A stretch of DNA of 64,000 bases, from contig NZ_LZDD01000002.1 in the NCBI RefSeq assembly GCF_001885095.1, forward strand, positions 434,001 to 498,000, in the 5' to 3' direction. Position numbers and translations under genes: made by a program. The DNA comes from Streptococcus bovimastitidis (GTDB taxonomy: Bacteria > Bacillota > Bacilli > Lactobacillales > Streptococcaceae). Shown piece by piece: positions 1 to 10,489 of this stretch. How positions within the stretch are numbered: position 1 is the first letter of the stretch; each line of letters begins with the position of its first letter. The notes below the pieces were generated by a model. It did not search any database. It saw only the letters and a program-made list of their open reading frames with translations, and was not told the DNA's origin.

Positions 1-1020
1 TCGCAAGACCTGGCTTGCTGGAACATTAATCATTTCACCAATAGTAAATAGAACAACTGCTATCACAATCCCCCAAAAATGACTTAGTGAAAAGGCTAAA
101 AACATTCCTAAGGTAAAAAGGGTCGTTCCGATTACGAACTGTCTCATAAGGGGCCATTTTTCTGTTAATTTGTTGGTTAGGGACATTAAAGTGACTATCA
201 ATACAGTATTGATAAATACCATGATTGACAACATTTTTGCACTGGTTATGGTATACCCCAAAAGTTCTATTTGCTCAAATGCCAGCTTTAAATGGACGGG
301 AACGTAATTATCCATTTGTAGCCAAATACTTGAAGAAAGGATAGAACCTAAGGTAAAGAGGAGAAAGGCCTTATCAACGAGAACCTCTTTATAGTTGCCA
401 AAAGTTCCTTTTAGCCCCAAACTATGGCTAAAGTTGTCATCGTCAGGTCTCGTTTCATCAAAATAGCGATAGGCAATATAAAAACAAATAATATTGGCAA
501 TTAATAGGGATATCAATAATTCTAAAAAGTAATAGTCATAGAAAAGGCCCGAAATTCCTGCACCAAACATGACAGCAATATTGATAAACCAATAATTAAT
601 GGTATAAACGAATTTACGATTACTCAAATCCGTTAGATCAATCAACATGGCTTCATAGGCTGGGGCGTAAAAGCTAGAAGCTAATTCTACTAGCAATATG
701 CCAAGAAACATGACTGTTGGCAAGACGTGGCCGGGAAGATTGGCAATAATTGTTAGGAGCCAACCTAAAGTTGAGCCAATTGAGCCGTAGATGACAACCT
801 TTTTCCGGCCTATGGCATCAGATAAATGACCGCCATAAAGGCTTCCAAAGAAGCCGGCTAAACTGGTCACCATCATCAAAATCCCTGTCCAAAATGTCCC
901 GAAATAACTGGTGTAGTACATGGCCATGAAAGGGAAAATGCTTGAACCCAAGGTAATGGTCACAAAACGGACCAATTGCCTGATTTGTATTTGCTTAGAT
1001 AAGTTAAAAAACTCTTTCAT
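1..1020 (-). CDS. lmrP: MFS multidrug transporter, LmrP-like (C-terminus outside window)
   Basis: This is the N-terminal 340 codons of a major facilitator superfamily drug/proton antiporter; the rest lies left of the window. Several hydrophobic helices are visible. The MFS signature loop between helices 2 and 3 reads GGHLSDAIGRKK. The start is ATG at 1018-1020 behind AGGAAG at 1023-1028. The gene begins 10 bases after the mutL stop on the same strand, so it is probably cotranscribed with mutL. A mutL-lmrP pair is also the arrangement in pyogenic streptococci. The LmrP assignment rests on overall similarity and context. Substrates cannot be read from the sequence. Confidence 0.8.
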   Translation of the reverse strand, partial: MKEFFNLSKQIQIRQLVRFVTITLGSSIFPFMAMYYTSYFGTFWTGILMMVTSLAGFFGSLYGGHLSDAIGRKKVVIYGSIGSTLGWLLTIIANLPGHVLPTVMFLGILLVELASSFYAPAYEAMLIDLTDLSNRKFVYTINYWFINIAVMFGAGISGLFYDYYFLELLISLLIANIICFYIAYRYFDETRPDDDNFSHSLGLKGTFGNYKEVLVDKAFLLFTLGSILSSSIWLQMDNYVPVHLKLAFEQIELLGYTITSAKMLSIMVFINTVLIVTLMSLTNKLTEKWPLMRQFVIGTTLFTLGMFLAFSLSHFWGIVIAVVLFTIGEMINVPASQVLR

Positions 1021-1030
1021 GACTTCCTTT

Positions 1031-2998
1031 CTAATACTTGCCTAAATCCCTCAAGCTGGTATGATTCTCTTGAATTCGTCGGAACATTTTTTCCATATCT
1101 GCTTTACTAAAATGAATCAATACTGGTCTGCCATGAGGACAATTATAGGGATTTTTGCATTGAGCTAGTTGTAGGAGTAATTGTCGCGCTGAATAATCAT
1201 CTAGTGTATGGTTTGCCTTGATAGATTTTTTACAACTCATCATAATGGCCAACTCAGCACGATAGGTTTTAATCGAAACTTCCTGGGTCAAGAGCAGCAT
1301 ATCGCACATCTCATAAACCCCTGATTCAATCTCACTTTCCTTCATCCAAATGGGATGCTCCCTCAAGATAAAGGTATTGTTACCATAAGGCTCCAGATAA
1401 ATGCCAACCTCATTCAGTAAAGGCATTTTTTCTTGCAGATTTAAGAAATCAGCCCCTGAAAACTCAAATAAATAAGGCACTAAAAGCTGCTGTAAACTAC
1501 TGTCAACTTCCCCAATTTTTTCCCGATAGTATTCATACTTGACACGTTCTTGCGCCGCATGTTGGTCAATAATAAAGAGGCCCTGGTTGCCTTGAGCAAA
1601 CAGATAAGTCCCGTGCATTTGACCAAAATATTCGAGTTCAGGGAAGGTTGACGCCTCTTCATTTTCTAGCTTATCAACCAGCTGTTCCAATTTCTTTTTA
1701 TTTTTTAGGATTTGGTCGGAATGGTCCCCATCTTCTAATTCAATATCGGGGCGACTAGCATGCTTAACAGAAGACTGCATGTTTACAGCTGGGCCTTCTT
1801 CAACAGGGTTGACTGCCTTGTAAACATCTCCCATGTCATCATTATAGACCGGTCTATCCTCGCTAACTTCGTTTTTTTCCACAAAAAAGTCATTGCGTTG
1901 AGGGTCATAATAAAGTTTACTAGACTGTAAAGGTAAACGTGTTTGTTCCACTTTAACCTTTGTTCTAGTAGATGATTTAGCCAGATTTTCTAAAGCATCT
2001 GGAATCAAATCTTGGACTTTAAGAGCGTCCGCAATAGCTGCAGAAATGAGTGCCATCAATTCTTTTTCTTTAGAAATACGCACTTCTTGTTTGGTAGGGT
2101 GAACATTGACATCAGCTAAATAGGGATCAATTTGAATATCAATAACCACAATTGGAAAACGACCAACCATCAACTTAGATCCATAACCATCAAGAATAGC
2201 CCGGTTCAAGAGGAAATTTTTGATGTAGCGACCATTAATTAATAGGGTGATATAGTTACGATTAGCTCTGGTTAATTCTGGCAAGCTAACGTAACCAGAC
2301 ACTTCAAAGTCCAAATCAGCATTGGAAATTTCCACCATCTTTTTAGCCGTTTGCAAGCCATAAATGCCAGCAATTGCCTGCTTTAATTGACCTGATCCAG
2401 ATGTATTGGTCATTTCCCGACCATCACTAATTAAACGGAAAGCAATCTCAGGATGCCCTAAACTCAAACGATTAACCACATCGACAATATGAGCCAACTC
2501 CGACTGCATACTCTTCATGTACTTGAGACGAGCAGGGGTATTGTAAAAAAGGTTCTCAACCGTGATTTTAGTTCCGACAGGCGTTGAAAAATCCTCTTTT
2601 TTTTCAATTTTCCCGCCACGTACAAAAATCCGCGAACCAGATTGGGCAGTTTCTGTTGCCGTTTCAATGGTTAATTCACTAATGGAAGCAATAGAGGGTA
2701 GAGCTTCACCGCGGAAGCCCAGCGTTCTAATCCGGAAAAGATCACTTTGATTTTTAATTTTACTGGTGGCATGTCTCAAGATACTTTTGGGCAAATCTTG
2801 AGCTGACATGCCTTCCCCGTTATCCGTGATTTTGATTGATTTTAAGCCAGACTCTTCTATTTCAATAGTAATTTGACTACTAGCCGCATCAATTGCATTT
2901 TCGACCAATTCTTTAACGACACTAGCGGGCCGTTCAATAACTTCACCCGCCGCAATTTGATTGGCCAATATTTCTGGTAGCTCGACTATTTTATTCAT
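1031..2998 (-). CDS. mutL: DNA mismatch repair protein MutL
   Basis: MutL couples mismatch recognition by MutS to strand removal. The 655-residue protein has an N-terminal GHKL ATPase (about residues 1-330) with motifs [15 protein letters not shown] and [13 protein letters not shown] low-complexity linker follows (about 340-450), then a C-terminal dimerisation domain. The C-terminal domain keeps the endonuclease motif [12 protein letters not shown] (the DQHAx2Ex4E pattern), plus SCKKSIKA and CPHGRP, so it should nick DNA like other MutL proteins from bacteria without MutH. The start ATG at 2996-2998 has GAGGT at 3005-3009. It is transcribed away from mutS-argR after a 303-base gap with its own promoter. 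Confidence 0.97.
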   Translation of the reverse strand: MNKIVELPEILANQIAAGEVIERPASVVKELVENAIDAASSQITIEIEESGLKSIKITDNGEGMSAQDLPKSILRHATSKIKNQSDLFRIRTLGFRGEALPSIASISELTIETATETAQSGSRIFVRGGKIEKKEDFSTPVGTKITVENLFYNTPARLKYMKSMQSELAHIVDVVNRLSLGHPEIAFRLISDGREMTNTSGSGQLKQAIAGIYGLQTAKKMVEISNADLDFEVSGYVSLPELTRANRNYITLLINGRYIKNFLLNRAILDGYGSKLMVGRFPIVVIDIQIDPYLADVNVHPTKQEVRISKEKELMALISAAIADALKVQDLIPDALENLAKSSTRTKVKVEQTRLPLQSSKLYYDPQRNDFFVEKNEVSEDRPVYNDDMGDVYKAVNPVEEGPAVNMQSSVKHASRPDIELEDGDHSDQILKNKKKLEQLVDKLENEEASTFPELEYFGQMHGTYLFAQGNQGLFIIDQHAAQERVKYEYYREKIGEVDSSLQQLLVPYLFEFSGADFLNLQEKMPLLNEVGIYLEPYGNNTFILREHPIWMKESEIESGVYEMCDMLLLTQEVSIKTYRAELAIMMSCKKSIKANHTLDDYSARQLLLQLAQCKNPYNCPHGRPVLIHFSKADMEKMFRRIQENHTSLRDLGKY

Positions 2999-3025
2999 TG
3001 ACTTGACCTCACATTCTTAAGGAAT

Positions 3026-3031
3026 ATTATA
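3026..3031 (-). promoter_or_regulatory. mutL promoter, extended -10
   Basis: On the minus strand TGTTATAAT matches the TGnTATAAT extended -10 exactly. The -35 at the usual distance (CAAAGT, 3049-3054) is poor. It lies 25-30 bases ahead of the mutL start. Confidence 0.6.
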
Positions 3032-3276
3032 ACATAAAAGGTAAAGAGACTTTGGGCTTTTCTAATTCCAGAAAATGGAGGCACTTTACTTCTTTTTCAA
3101 TTTTGTACAAATCAGATCAAACTGGTTACTTATGTATACTAATTTCACTTTAGTCACACTTGTTGTTTGAAAAGCATCTTTACAGGGTTTTCACTGTCAA
3201 CTTAAGAATCCAAAACCTTAATATATAAGCATTTAAGCAGTCAATTGACAGTTCTGTAAAGTTACTAATAACTACC
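3032..3276. other. mutL-mutS intergenic region without a gene
   Basis: I see no open frame with a ribosome site on either strand. The stretch is AT-rich and holds TGTCAA at 3195-3200 and TTGACA at 3245-3250, the latter within a CAATTG-centred palindrome. Some related streptococci have a small gene between mutS and mutL; I find no trace of one here. Confidence 0.5.
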
Positions 3277-3303
3277 AAAAAAACAATCCATAGGATTGTT
3301 TTT
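3277..3303 (-). terminator. mutS terminator
   Basis: Stem CAATCC/GGATTG (3284-3289 with 3293-3298), loop ATA, flanked by A7 and T5. On the minus strand the hairpin runs into seven T residues directly after the mutS stop codon. Confidence 0.85.
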
Positions 3304-5851
3304 AAAGGTCTTTTTTCAAGTCATAAAGGATGGTCATTGCTTCCATAGGCGTCAGATTCATGACATCAATTTCCTTTAGTTTTTCAATGATATGCTCGTA
3401 ACTATCATTTGCGAATAAATCTAACTGTTGATTACTTTCAGTAGTATTTACTTTTGCTTTATCAGACCAAGGTGTAGCCACTGATTTGGATTGGCTTTCT
3501 AACTCCCTTAATATCTTATCAGCTCTTTGTAAAAGATTTTGTGGTAAACCAGCAATTTTGGCGACATGGATACCATAGGATTTATCGGCTGGCCCTTCAG
3601 AAATCTTATGCAAGAAAGTCACCTCTCCTGCTTTTTCCAAAGTTGCAACGTGAACATTATGCAGACCTGATAATTCTTGAGACAAGGCTGTCAATTCATG
3701 ATAATGAGTAGCGAACAGGGTCTTAGCTCCAACATTATCGTGTATATATTCAATGATTGACTGGGCAAGTGCCATACCATCGTATGTCGCTGTTCCCCGA
3801 CCAAGTTCATCAAAAAGAATCAAGGAATTTTGACTAGCTCGCTTAATAGCTTGATTAGCTTCCATCATCTCAACCATGAAAGTTGATTGCCCGGAAATCA
3901 AATCGTCAGCAGCACCAATTCGGGTAAATATTGCATCAAATAATGGTAAGTTGGCTTGATCAGCCGATACGTAGGAACCCATTTGGGCCATAATGACTGT
4001 CAAAGCCAGTTGGCGCATGTAAGTCGACTTACCACTCATATTTGGTCCAGTAATCAATTGAATGGTTACTTGATCACCTAAATCAATACTATTTGGGATG
4101 TACTCTCTAACACCCATGACTTTTTCAACAACAGCGTGACGACCATTAATAATGGAAACCTCTTTACTATGGTTAAACTGTGGCCGTACATAATGGTTGT
4201 TTTCAGCCACTTGAGCTAAACTTTGTAAGACATCGACTGTGGCAATGGCTTTGGCTAAGAGTTGCAAACGTGAAATGTAGGATTCTACCCGAGCTCGCAC
4301 CCTCATGAAGATATCATATTCTAATTGAGCTGATTCTTCACGCGCCTCCAGCATCTCCCCTTCAATCTTGGCTAACTCGGCTGTGCCATATCGCTCCGAA
4401 TTTTTCAGCGTTGCTTTTCTAAAGAAATGGTCAGGAACCATGGAAAGATTTGAGTTGGTTACGTGGAAATAGTAACCGTCTTTTTTGTTGTAGTCAATCT
4501 TGAGGTTATTGATGCCACTAGCCGCGCGCTCCTTAGCCTCAATCTCGGCAATCCAGCCAGTACCTTCCTTCATGACCTTGCGATAATGGTCCAAACGTTC
4601 ATCAAAGCCAGTCCGAATAATATTGCCTTCACTGATTGTTGCTTGGGCATTTGGGGCAATAGCCGAGCGGATTAGACTTTCAAGTTCTGGAATCTCGTCA
4701 ATTTGGCTAATCAAATCATCCAATTCCGTATGGCCAATGGCAACTAGAACGGCCTTGATATATGGTACTTGGCCTAAAGTCTGTCCTAATTGAAGAAGAT
4801 CTTTAGGATTAACCTTACCAAAAGAAACGCGACTGGATAATCTTTCGATGTCATAAACACCTTTTAGACTGTCACTCAGGTCAGCACGTTCAATAAAGTT
4901 TTCTAAGAGTATTTGAATGATATTTTGACGTTTTGCAATAGCCTCTTCATTAATTAAAGGACGGTCAATCCAGGTTCTTAAGAGACGCATGCCCATTGCC
5001 GTCTTGGTTTCATCCAATAGCCAATATAGAGAGCCGTGTTTCTTACCCGTTCTAGCATTCTCAATCAGGTCTAAACTTGCTTTGGTACTAAAGGACATTT
5101 GCAAGTAGTCCTTGATTTCATAATGAACAAGCTTTTGCAAATGGGATAATTCTCGCATTTGCGTCTCTTGAATATAGGCTAACAATTTAGCAGCAACTGT
5201 CTTCTCAAGCTCTGATATATCGGCATCTAAAAGAGTCGTCTCATCACTTACAGCTTGACTGAATGTCAGCAACAAGTTATGGTCTTGTCTCAATAGTTTT
5301 TCTTGACTGTCACTTAAGTCAAAGCCCACAAGGACTTCTTTGGCTTTAAGATTGAGAATCTCACTACTAAGGCTGGTGAAATCTGACAAGGTCGTCACAT
5401 AAAATTCACCTGTGGCCAAGTCCATGTATGAAAGTCCAAATTGATTGCCATTGCTATCGATGGCTACTAAAAAGTTATTGGCTGAGTTGGGTTTAGCAGA
5501 GTCGACAACTGTTCCCGGAGTAATGACCTGAACAACTTCACGCTTAACCACTCCAACAGCTTTTTTAGGGTCTTCCATCTGTTCTGCAATGGCCACTTTA
5601 TAACCCAATTCAATTAAAACATCAATATATTGTTGAACGGAATGATGAGGTACTCCCGCCATTGGAATTGGATTTTCAGCATTTTTATTACGACTGGTTA
5701 AACCGATTTCTAAAATTTGCGCCGCTTTAACCGCATCCTCATAAAATAATTCGTAAAAATCTCCCATTCTAAAAAGCAAAAAAGCATCTGGATAATCTGC
5801 TTTTATGTCCAGATACTGTTGCATTCCAGGAGAAATCTTAGGATTGGACAT
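3302..5851 (-). CDS. mutS: DNA mismatch repair protein MutS
   Basis: MutS binds mismatches and small loops and starts repair through ATP-driven clamp sliding. The 849-residue protein has the N-terminal mismatch-binding motif [13 protein letters not shown] with the Phe-x-Glu wedge, a clamp and lever region, and a C-terminal ABC-type ATPase with Walker [10 protein letters not shown] and Walker [12 protein letters not shown]. The start is placed at ATG 5849-5851 (MSNPKIS) because AAGGAGG at 5858-5864 sits six bases ahead. A longer frame could begin at TTG 5857 but overlaps that ribosome site. It overlaps the upstream YlbF-family gene by 14 bases, so the two are translationally coupled in an argR-ylbF-mutS operon. 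Confidence 0.97.
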   Translation of the reverse strand: MSNPKISPGMQQYLDIKADYPDAFLLFRMGDFYELFYEDAVKAAQILEIGLTSRNKNAENPIPMAGVPHHSVQQYIDVLIELGYKVAIAEQMEDPKKAVGVVKREVVQVITPGTVVDSAKPNSANNFLVAIDSNGNQFGLSYMDLATGEFYVTTLSDFTSLSSEILNLKAKEVLVGFDLSDSQEKLLRQDHNLLLTFSQAVSDETTLLDADISELEKTVAAKLLAYIQETQMRELSHLQKLVHYEIKDYLQMSFSTKASLDLIENARTGKKHGSLYWLLDETKTAMGMRLLRTWIDRPLINEEAIAKRQNIIQILLENFIERADLSDSLKGVYDIERLSSRVSFGKVNPKDLLQLGQTLGQVPYIKAVLVAIGHTELDDLISQIDEIPELESLIRSAIAPNAQATISEGNIIRTGFDERLDHYRKVMKEGTGWIAEIEAKERAASGINNLKIDYNKKDGYYFHVTNSNLSMVPDHFFRKATLKNSERYGTAELAKIEGEMLEAREESAQLEYDIFMRVRARVESYISRLQLLAKAIATVDVLQSLAQVAENNHYVRPQFNHSKEVSIINGRHAVVEKVMGVREYIPNSIDLGDQVTIQLITGPNMSGKSTYMRQLALTVIMAQMGSYVSADQANLPLFDAIFTRIGAADDLISGQSTFMVEMMEANQAIKRASQNSLILFDELGRGTATYDGMALAQSIIEYIHDNVGAKTLFATHYHELTALSQELSGLHNVHVATLEKAGEVTFLHKISEGPADKSYGIHVAKIAGLPQNLLQRADKILRELESQSKSVATPWSDKAKVNTTESNQQLDLFANDSYEHIIEKLKEIDVMNLTPMEAMTILYDLKKDL

Positions 5852-6191
5852 CCCCAACCTCCTTATTAACTTTTTCTTCTATTGTCTTTGTAATATATTG
5901 TATCAAATCACTAGCATCTTGCATCTTTTCACGATAATCCTCGACCAAAGGATGGTTTTCGAGTTCTCCTTCAATCGTTTCTGCAAGTTTACCGGATTGA
6001 TCTGCTGCTCTCTCTTTTTCAATCTGCTTAAAAAGAATGGCATCTTGTTGTTTTTTTTTCATTTCAAAAGCTAATGCTTGCAATTCAGGATGCTCCTGCA
6101 TTTGTTTTTCAATGCTTTTAAAGGCTTGGATACTGGGGTGTTTAGCAATAGCAGTCAAGAGTTGAGTGAGAGAGTCATCATAAAGTGTCAT
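5838..6191 (-). CDS. YlbF/YmcA-family protein
   Basis: This is a 117-residue, highly charged, mostly helical protein with the pattern of the Com_YlbF family (PF06133): repeated Glu/Lys/Gln-rich helices with a central [18 protein letters not shown] segment. In Bacillus, YlbF and YmcA act with YaaT as a complex that directs RNase Y and supports competence and sporulation. Whether this streptococcal member does the same is not shown. Its ATG overlaps the argR stop in an ATGA junction and its 3' end overlaps mutS by 14 bases, so it is tightly embedded between argR and mutS. I leave the symbol blank because family members are hard to tell apart. Confidence 0.8.
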   Translation of the reverse strand: MTLYDDSLTQLLTAIAKHPSIQAFKSIEKQMQEHPELQALAFEMKKKQQDAILFKQIEKERAADQSGKLAETIEGELENHPLVEDYREKMQDASDLIQYITKTIEEKVNKEVGDVQS

Positions 6192-6625
6192 ATGCTTAAG
6201 ACCAAATCTTTTTCAAAACGCTCTGCAATTTCTTCGTTGCGACAAATAACCAATAACGTATCAGCTCCTGCAACAGTACCAATGATTTCGTCGATATCGT
6301 CATTATCAATTAAATTAGCTAAAACATCTGCTTCACCTAAATTTGTATGGAGGACAAGCATAAAGCCAGCACGGTCCACTTTTAAAACATAGTAACGTAC
6401 ATCTGGGCTAAATGGAGAAGCCATTGGTTCTGATAAACTGTAATAAAGTTTTCCTTCTTCATTACGAAGTTTTAATAAACCAATTTCACGCAAATCACGA
6501 GATAGGGTTGCTTGTGTTACTCTAATGCCTTCTTTACTGAGAAAATTTTTGATTTCTTCTTGCGTACCAATATGTTCCGATTGGATGATGCGCTTGATTT
6601 GATTTTGTCGCTCAATTTTATTCAT
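6188..6625 (-). CDS. argR: Arginine repressor ArgR
   Basis: A transcriptional regulator of arginine metabolism that forms hexamers with L-arginine. The protein is 145 residues, the usual size. The N-terminal winged helix carries the recognition segment [13 protein letters not shown] (about residues 37-49). The C-terminal oligomerisation and arginine-binding domain carries [15 protein letters not shown] (about 114-128). Many ArgR proteins have GDDT where this one has GADT. The start ATG at 6623-6625 follows GAGGGTGGGAA. It is divergent from argS across a 286-base region, an obvious place for ArgR control of both sides. Confidence 0.93.
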   Translation of the reverse strand: MNKIERQNQIKRIIQSEHIGTQEEIKNFLSKEGIRVTQATLSRDLREIGLLKLRNEEGKLYYSLSEPMASPFSPDVRYYVLKVDRAGFMLVLHTNLGEADVLANLIDNDDIDEIIGTVAGADTLLVICRNEEIAERFEKDLVLSI

Positions 6626-6659
6626 CTGTTCCCACCCTCTTGTATAATTATCCTTTTAA

Positions 6660-6665
6660 ATTATA
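6660..6665 (-). promoter_or_regulatory. argR operon promoter, extended -10
   Basis: Minus-strand TGATATAAT fits TGnTATAAT, 35 bases ahead of the argR start. A second AT-rich candidate (ATTATACA) lies closer to the start, so the exact start of transcription is uncertain. Confidence 0.5.
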
Positions 6666-6714
6666 TCAAAAAATACTTAATTTTTCATTAACTTATCATT
6701 TGTTTTAGATTTCC

Positions 6715-6729
6715 CTAGCTTTTAGCTAG
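6715..6729. repeat. Palindrome in the argR-argS intergenic region
   Basis: CTAGCT-TTT-AGCTAG forms a perfect 6-bp inverted repeat midway between argR and argS. No T-run follows on either strand, so it is more likely a binding site or RNA hairpin than a terminator. Confidence 0.4.
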
Positions 6730-6831
6730 CCTGAAAACCCTTTAAAATTAAACTTAACCATTCTATTTTAAACTTTCGACCAAAAAGTAAGTGTAAGATT
6801 TATCACATTTTTCGACAAAAAGTGATTTTAG

Positions 6832-6837
6832 TATAAT
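6832..6837 (+). promoter_or_regulatory. argS promoter -10
   Basis: TATAAT at 6832-6837. The -35 is ambiguous: TTCGAC at 6811-6816 (15-base spacer) or TTTTCG at 6809-6814 (17-base spacer). The predicted leader is about 70 bases long. Confidence 0.5.
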
Positions 6838-6911
6838 TTCCCAAATCATTTCTTCTTTATTTTGAGAAAATGTGATAGAATGGAGTGACAAACTATTTTA
6901 GGAGAAACAAG

Positions 6912-8600
6912 ATGGATACTAAATCATTAATTGCGAGCGAAATTGCAAAAGTGGTTCCTGAGTTGGACCAAGAAACAATCTATAACTTGCTTGAAACACC
7001 AAAAAATTCTGACATGGGAGATATTGCTTTCCCTGCTTTTAGCCTTGCTAAAGTGCTCCGCAAAGCTCCACAAATTATTGCTGCTGAGCTATCTGAAAAA
7101 ATCGACCAAAGCCAATTTGAAAAGATTATGGCAGTAGGTCCTTACATCAACTTCTTCTTAGATAAAGCGGCCATCTCTAAAGATGTTCTCCATGCCGTTA
7201 TCTCAGAAAAAGCTGACTATGGTCAACAACATATTGGTGATGGCCAAAATGTAACACTTGATATGTCAAGTCCTAATATTGCTAAACCTTTCTCAGTTGG
7301 TCACTTGCGTTCAACTGTTATTGCGGATTCAATTGGTCATATCTACTCTAAACTTGGCTATAACTCAATCCGTATCAATCACCTTGGGGACTGGGGTAAA
7401 CAGTTTGGTATGTTGATCGTTGCTTACAAACTTTGGGGTGATCGTGAAGCTGTTGAAGCGAATCCAATTGATGAATTGCTTAAGCTTTATGTTCGTATCA
7501 ATGCAGAAGCTGAAGAAAAACCAGAATTAGATGACCAAGCCCGCCAATGGTTCAAGAAATTGGAAGATGGCGACAAAGAAGCTTGGGATTTATGGCAATG
7601 GTTCCGTGACGAAAGTCTTGTTGAATTCAACCGTATTTACGATAAATTAGATGTTTCATTTGACCACTTCCACGGTGAAGCTTTCTACAATGATAAAATG
7701 GATGAAGGTATTAAGATTCTTGAAGACAAAAACCTTCTTAAAGAATCTAAAGGTGCTCAAATTGTTGACCTTGAAAAATACAACCTTCCACCAGCATTAA
7801 TTAAAAAATCAGATGGTGCAACACTTTATATCACTCGTGATATGGCAACTGCAATGTACCGTCAACGTACTTTTAACTTTGTTAAAAATATTTATGTTGT
7901 TGGACAAGAACAATCTCATCACTTCAAACAATTAAAAGCTGTTCTTAAAGAAATGGGATTTGATTGGTCTGATGATATGATCCACGTTTCATTTGGTCTT
8001 GTAACTAAAAACAAGAAAAAATTATCAACACGTAAAGGGAATATCATCCGTCTTGAACCAACTCTTGACGAGGCTGTTGCTCGTGCCTTAACACAAATTG
8101 AATCTAAAAACCCAGACTTAGAAAACAAAGAAGCTGTTGCTCATGCTGTTGGGGTTGGGGCTGTTAAGTTCTACGATTTGAAAACAGACCGTGACAATGG
8201 TTATGACTTCGACTTAGAAGCTATGGTCTCATTTGAAGGAGAAACTGGACCTTACGTTCAATACACATATGCACGTATCCAATCAATCCTTCGTAAAGCT
8301 GATTTCACACCCGATGCTAACAAAGATTATTCTTTAAACGACATTGAATCATGGGAAATCGTTAAATTGCTTCAAAGCTTTGCTGCTAACGTTGAACGTG
8401 CTGCAGATAAATATGACCCATCTATCATTGCTAAATTTGCTATTCAATTGGCACAAGCTTTCAATAAATATTATGCCCATACTCGCATCCTTGACGAATC
8501 TGATGAACGCGAAAGCCGTTTGGCGCTCTGCTATTCTACAGCAATCGTCCTCAAAGAAGCTCTTCGCCTCTTAGGTGTTCAAGCTCCAGAAAAAATGTAA
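6912..8600 (+). CDS. argS: Arginyl-tRNA synthetase
   Basis: A class I synthetase that charges tRNA-Arg. The protein has 562 residues: an N-terminal additive domain (about 1-100), a catalytic Rossmann fold with the HIGH-type motif SVGHLRST inside [17 protein letters not shown], and a C-terminal DALR anticodon-binding domain ending in [11 protein letters not shown] canonical KMSK is absent, as is usual for ArgRS. The start is ATG 6912-6914 behind AGGAGA at 6900-6905. A frame beginning at GTG 6885 would add nine residues but reads through that ribosome site. It is the only rightward gene between argR and rpmF. Confidence 0.97.
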   Translation: MDTKSLIASEIAKVVPELDQETIYNLLETPKNSDMGDIAFPAFSLAKVLRKAPQIIAAELSEKIDQSQFEKIMAVGPYINFFLDKAAISKDVLHAVISEKADYGQQHIGDGQNVTLDMSSPNIAKPFSVGHLRSTVIADSIGHIYSKLGYNSIRINHLGDWGKQFGMLIVAYKLWGDREAVEANPIDELLKLYVRINAEAEEKPELDDQARQWFKKLEDGDKEAWDLWQWFRDESLVEFNRIYDKLDVSFDHFHGEAFYNDKMDEGIKILEDKNLLKESKGAQIVDLEKYNLPPALIKKSDGATLYITRDMATAMYRQRTFNFVKNIYVVGQEQSHHFKQLKAVLKEMGFDWSDDMIHVSFGLVTKNKKKLSTRKGNIIRLEPTLDEAVARALTQIESKNPDLENKEAVAHAVGVGAVKFYDLKTDRDNGYDFDLEAMVSFEGETGPYVQYTYARIQSILRKADFTPDANKDYSLNDIESWEIVKLLQSFAANVERAADKYDPSIIAKFAIQLAQAFNKYYAHTRILDESDERESRLALCYSTAIVLKEALRLLGVQAPEKM

Positions 8601-8613
8601 TCCATCTTAATAC

Positions 8614-8650
8614 AAAAAAGTTCTATTCTTGAAAGAATAGAACTTTTTTT
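8614..8650. terminator. Bidirectional terminator, argS/yitT
   Basis: A long stem AGTTCTATTCT (8619-8629) pairs with AGAATAGAACT (8634-8644), with A6 before and T7 after. It lies between convergent argS and the first YitT gene and can serve both. Confidence 0.9.
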
Positions 8651-8651
8651 C

Positions 8652-9533
8652 TTATACTGGTTTATCATAATTTTTACGACGAATTTTGAAATCTGAGCTA
8701 ACAACTTCATCCACATCAACGATGGAGATGAAGGCATCTGGATCTAAGTCTGCTAAAATGCGTTTCACTTCTCTGACTTCATTTGGGCTCATTGTGACAT
8801 ACATGACATTGTATTCATTACCTGAGTATGCTCCTTCACCTTTCAAGTAAGTAACACCACGATTAATCTCTGTTTGAATTGCCTGTGCGGCAGCCTTGGA
8901 GTGTTTAGTAATAATAATCATCCCACGGATGGTATAACCACCATTTTGAACAACAGTCAAGACTTGGCTAAAAACAAAGCTAGCAACCAGAGTATAAAGC
9001 ATGTGTTTCAAGTCAATATAGGTTAATGAGGCCGTTAAAATAACAGCATCAATGGCAAGCAAGGTTTGCCCAAGTTTGATTCCCATTTTTTCTTCTGCAA
9101 TACGACCAATAATATCAGTACCACCAGTTGTCGCCCCATATCGGAAAACTAGGCCACAACCAACACCTGCAAAAAGACCTGCTACCACAGAGACCAACAT
9201 CATATCATGCTCAAGTCCCAGCTCAATTGGAATTTTTTGCCAAATCCAAATAAAAATAGACATGGTTACTGTGCCATAAATGGTTAAGGCTAGTGAACGG
9301 CGACCAAAAATCATAGCTCCAATGATAAATAATGGAATATTCAGAATTAATGAAGAATAAGCAGGGTTGATACCCATAAGTGCGTGTAACATCAAGGTTA
9401 AGCCCGATACGCCGCCTTCGGCTAATTTATTAGCCATATTGAAGTTTACAAAGCCAAACGAATAGATGGCAACCCCAATAGTAATAATTACTAAAGCGCG
9501 TATCCGAGATAACCAAAGATTAAATTGTGTCAT
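8652..9533 (-). CDS. YitT-family membrane protein (DUF161 + DUF2179), copy 1
   Basis: A 293-residue protein with five or six predicted membrane helices in the first two thirds (YitT_membrane, formerly DUF161) and a soluble C-terminal DUF2179 domain of ferredoxin-like type (about residues 205-285, containing TEINRGVTYLKGEGAYSG). The glycine-rich segment GCGLVFRYGATTGGTDIIG is the family hallmark. Its molecular function is not established. The start ATG at 9531-9533 has AAGGAG eight bases upstream. It is the last of three tandem homologues on this strand and is separated from the next copy by a terminator hairpin at 9559-9586, so it may have its own transcript. Confidence 0.88.
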   Translation of the reverse strand: MTQFNLWLSRIRALVIITIGVAIYSFGFVNFNMANKLAEGGVSGLTLMLHALMGINPAYSSLILNIPLFIIGAMIFGRRSLALTIYGTVTMSIFIWIWQKIPIELGLEHDMMLVSVVAGLFAGVGCGLVFRYGATTGGTDIIGRIAEEKMGIKLGQTLLAIDAVILTASLTYIDLKHMLYTLVASFVFSQVLTVVQNGGYTIRGMIIITKHSKAAAQAIQTEINRGVTYLKGEGAYSGNEYNVMYVTMSPNEVREVKRILADLDPDAFISIVDVDEVVSSDFKIRRKNYDKPV

Positions 9534-9558
9534 TTCAACTCCTTATTTTTACAAAAAA

Positions 9559-9586
9559 CTAGTTGCTTCAAAAAGAAGCAAACTAG
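9559..9586 (-). terminator. Terminator between YitT copies 1 and 2
   Basis: CTAGTTGCTTC (9559-9569) pairs with GAAGCAAACTAG (9575-9586) with one bulged base. Read on the minus strand it is followed by six T residues. It ends transcription of copy 2, perhaps incompletely. Confidence 0.75.
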
Positions 9587-10465
9587 CTATATCTTTTTCT
9601 TTCGTTTTTTCTTCTTGGGAATGAAGAAATCTGGGCTATTAATTTCATCCATATCAAAGATAGAAACAAAGGCCCTAGGATCAATCACGTTAATAACTTC
9701 TTTAACTTCCCTGACTTCTGTACGACTAAGGGCAGTATAGATAACTTTTTTCTCTCTTGCAGAGTAGGCACCTTCACCATTGAGATAGGTTACTCCTCGC
9801 CCTAACTCTTCCATGATGAATTTAGCAATCTCGAGAGCATTATCTGAGACAATAATAGTACCTCTAACAGAGTAACCTCCATTTTGCACCAGATGAACAA
9901 TACGGCCATACATAAAACTGGCAATTAAAGCATACATCATATCTGGAATGGAAATATAGGTTAAGGATAGGATCATCACAAAAATATCGATGACTAGAAG
10001 TGCCTGATTGAGTTGTAAACCTAACTTAGTCTCCATCAGCTTACCAATAATATCAGCACCGCCGATGGTGCCACCACTTCGGAAAACTAGTCCGCCCCCA
10101 AGACCACCAATAATCCCGGCCATTAAAGAGATGACCAACTTATCGTGATCTAAATCGATGGCTAATGGTAACCTTTGAAAGAGCCAGATAAAGAAATAGA
10201 GTGATACAACACCAAATACCGTATAAATGGTTGAACGTCTTCCAAAAAACCGGGCGCCAATAAAAACTAAAGGCAGGTTAATAGCATAACCGGAAATAAT
10301 TGGATCAATATTTAAAACAGCTTTCCCAACAAGAGTTAAACCAGCCATGCCGTTTGCGGCAATACGATTTGCCATGTAAAAATAAACAAAGGCAAAGGCG
10401 TAGACCGCTGAACCAGCTAATATATATGCAAATTTTTTGATTTCAACTTTACTATCGAATGGCAT
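9587..10465 (-). CDS. YitT-family membrane protein (DUF161 + DUF2179), copy 2
   Basis: A 292-residue paralogue of the neighbouring genes with the same architecture: hydrophobic helices to about residue 190, the signature GGGLVFRSGGTIGGADIIG, then a DUF2179 domain with EELGRGVTYLNGEGAYSA. It ends in a very basic tail, FIPKKKKRKKKI, not seen in the other copies, which would lie on the cytoplasmic side. The start ATG at 10463-10465 has a strong ribosome site, GGAGG at 10471-10475. It lies 24 bases downstream of copy 3 and is probably cotranscribed with it and aspS. Its function is unknown. Confidence 0.88.
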   Translation of the reverse strand: MPFDSKVEIKKFAYILAGSAVYAFAFVYFYMANRIAANGMAGLTLVGKAVLNIDPIISGYAINLPLVFIGARFFGRRSTIYTVFGVVSLYFFIWLFQRLPLAIDLDHDKLVISLMAGIIGGLGGGLVFRSGGTIGGADIIGKLMETKLGLQLNQALLVIDIFVMILSLTYISIPDMMYALIASFMYGRIVHLVQNGGYSVRGTIIVSDNALEIAKFIMEELGRGVTYLNGEGAYSAREKKVIYTALSRTEVREVKEVINVIDPRAFVSIFDMDEINSPDFFIPKKKKRKKKI

Positions 10466-10489
10466 CCCAACCTCCAGTTTTTCTAAATG

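Noticed and set aside
1480-1662. Small open frames opposite to or overlapping mutL, mutS, aspS, hisS and other large genes
   Set aside because: They lie entirely inside well-supported genes in other frames, lack ribosome sites and show no recognisable protein.
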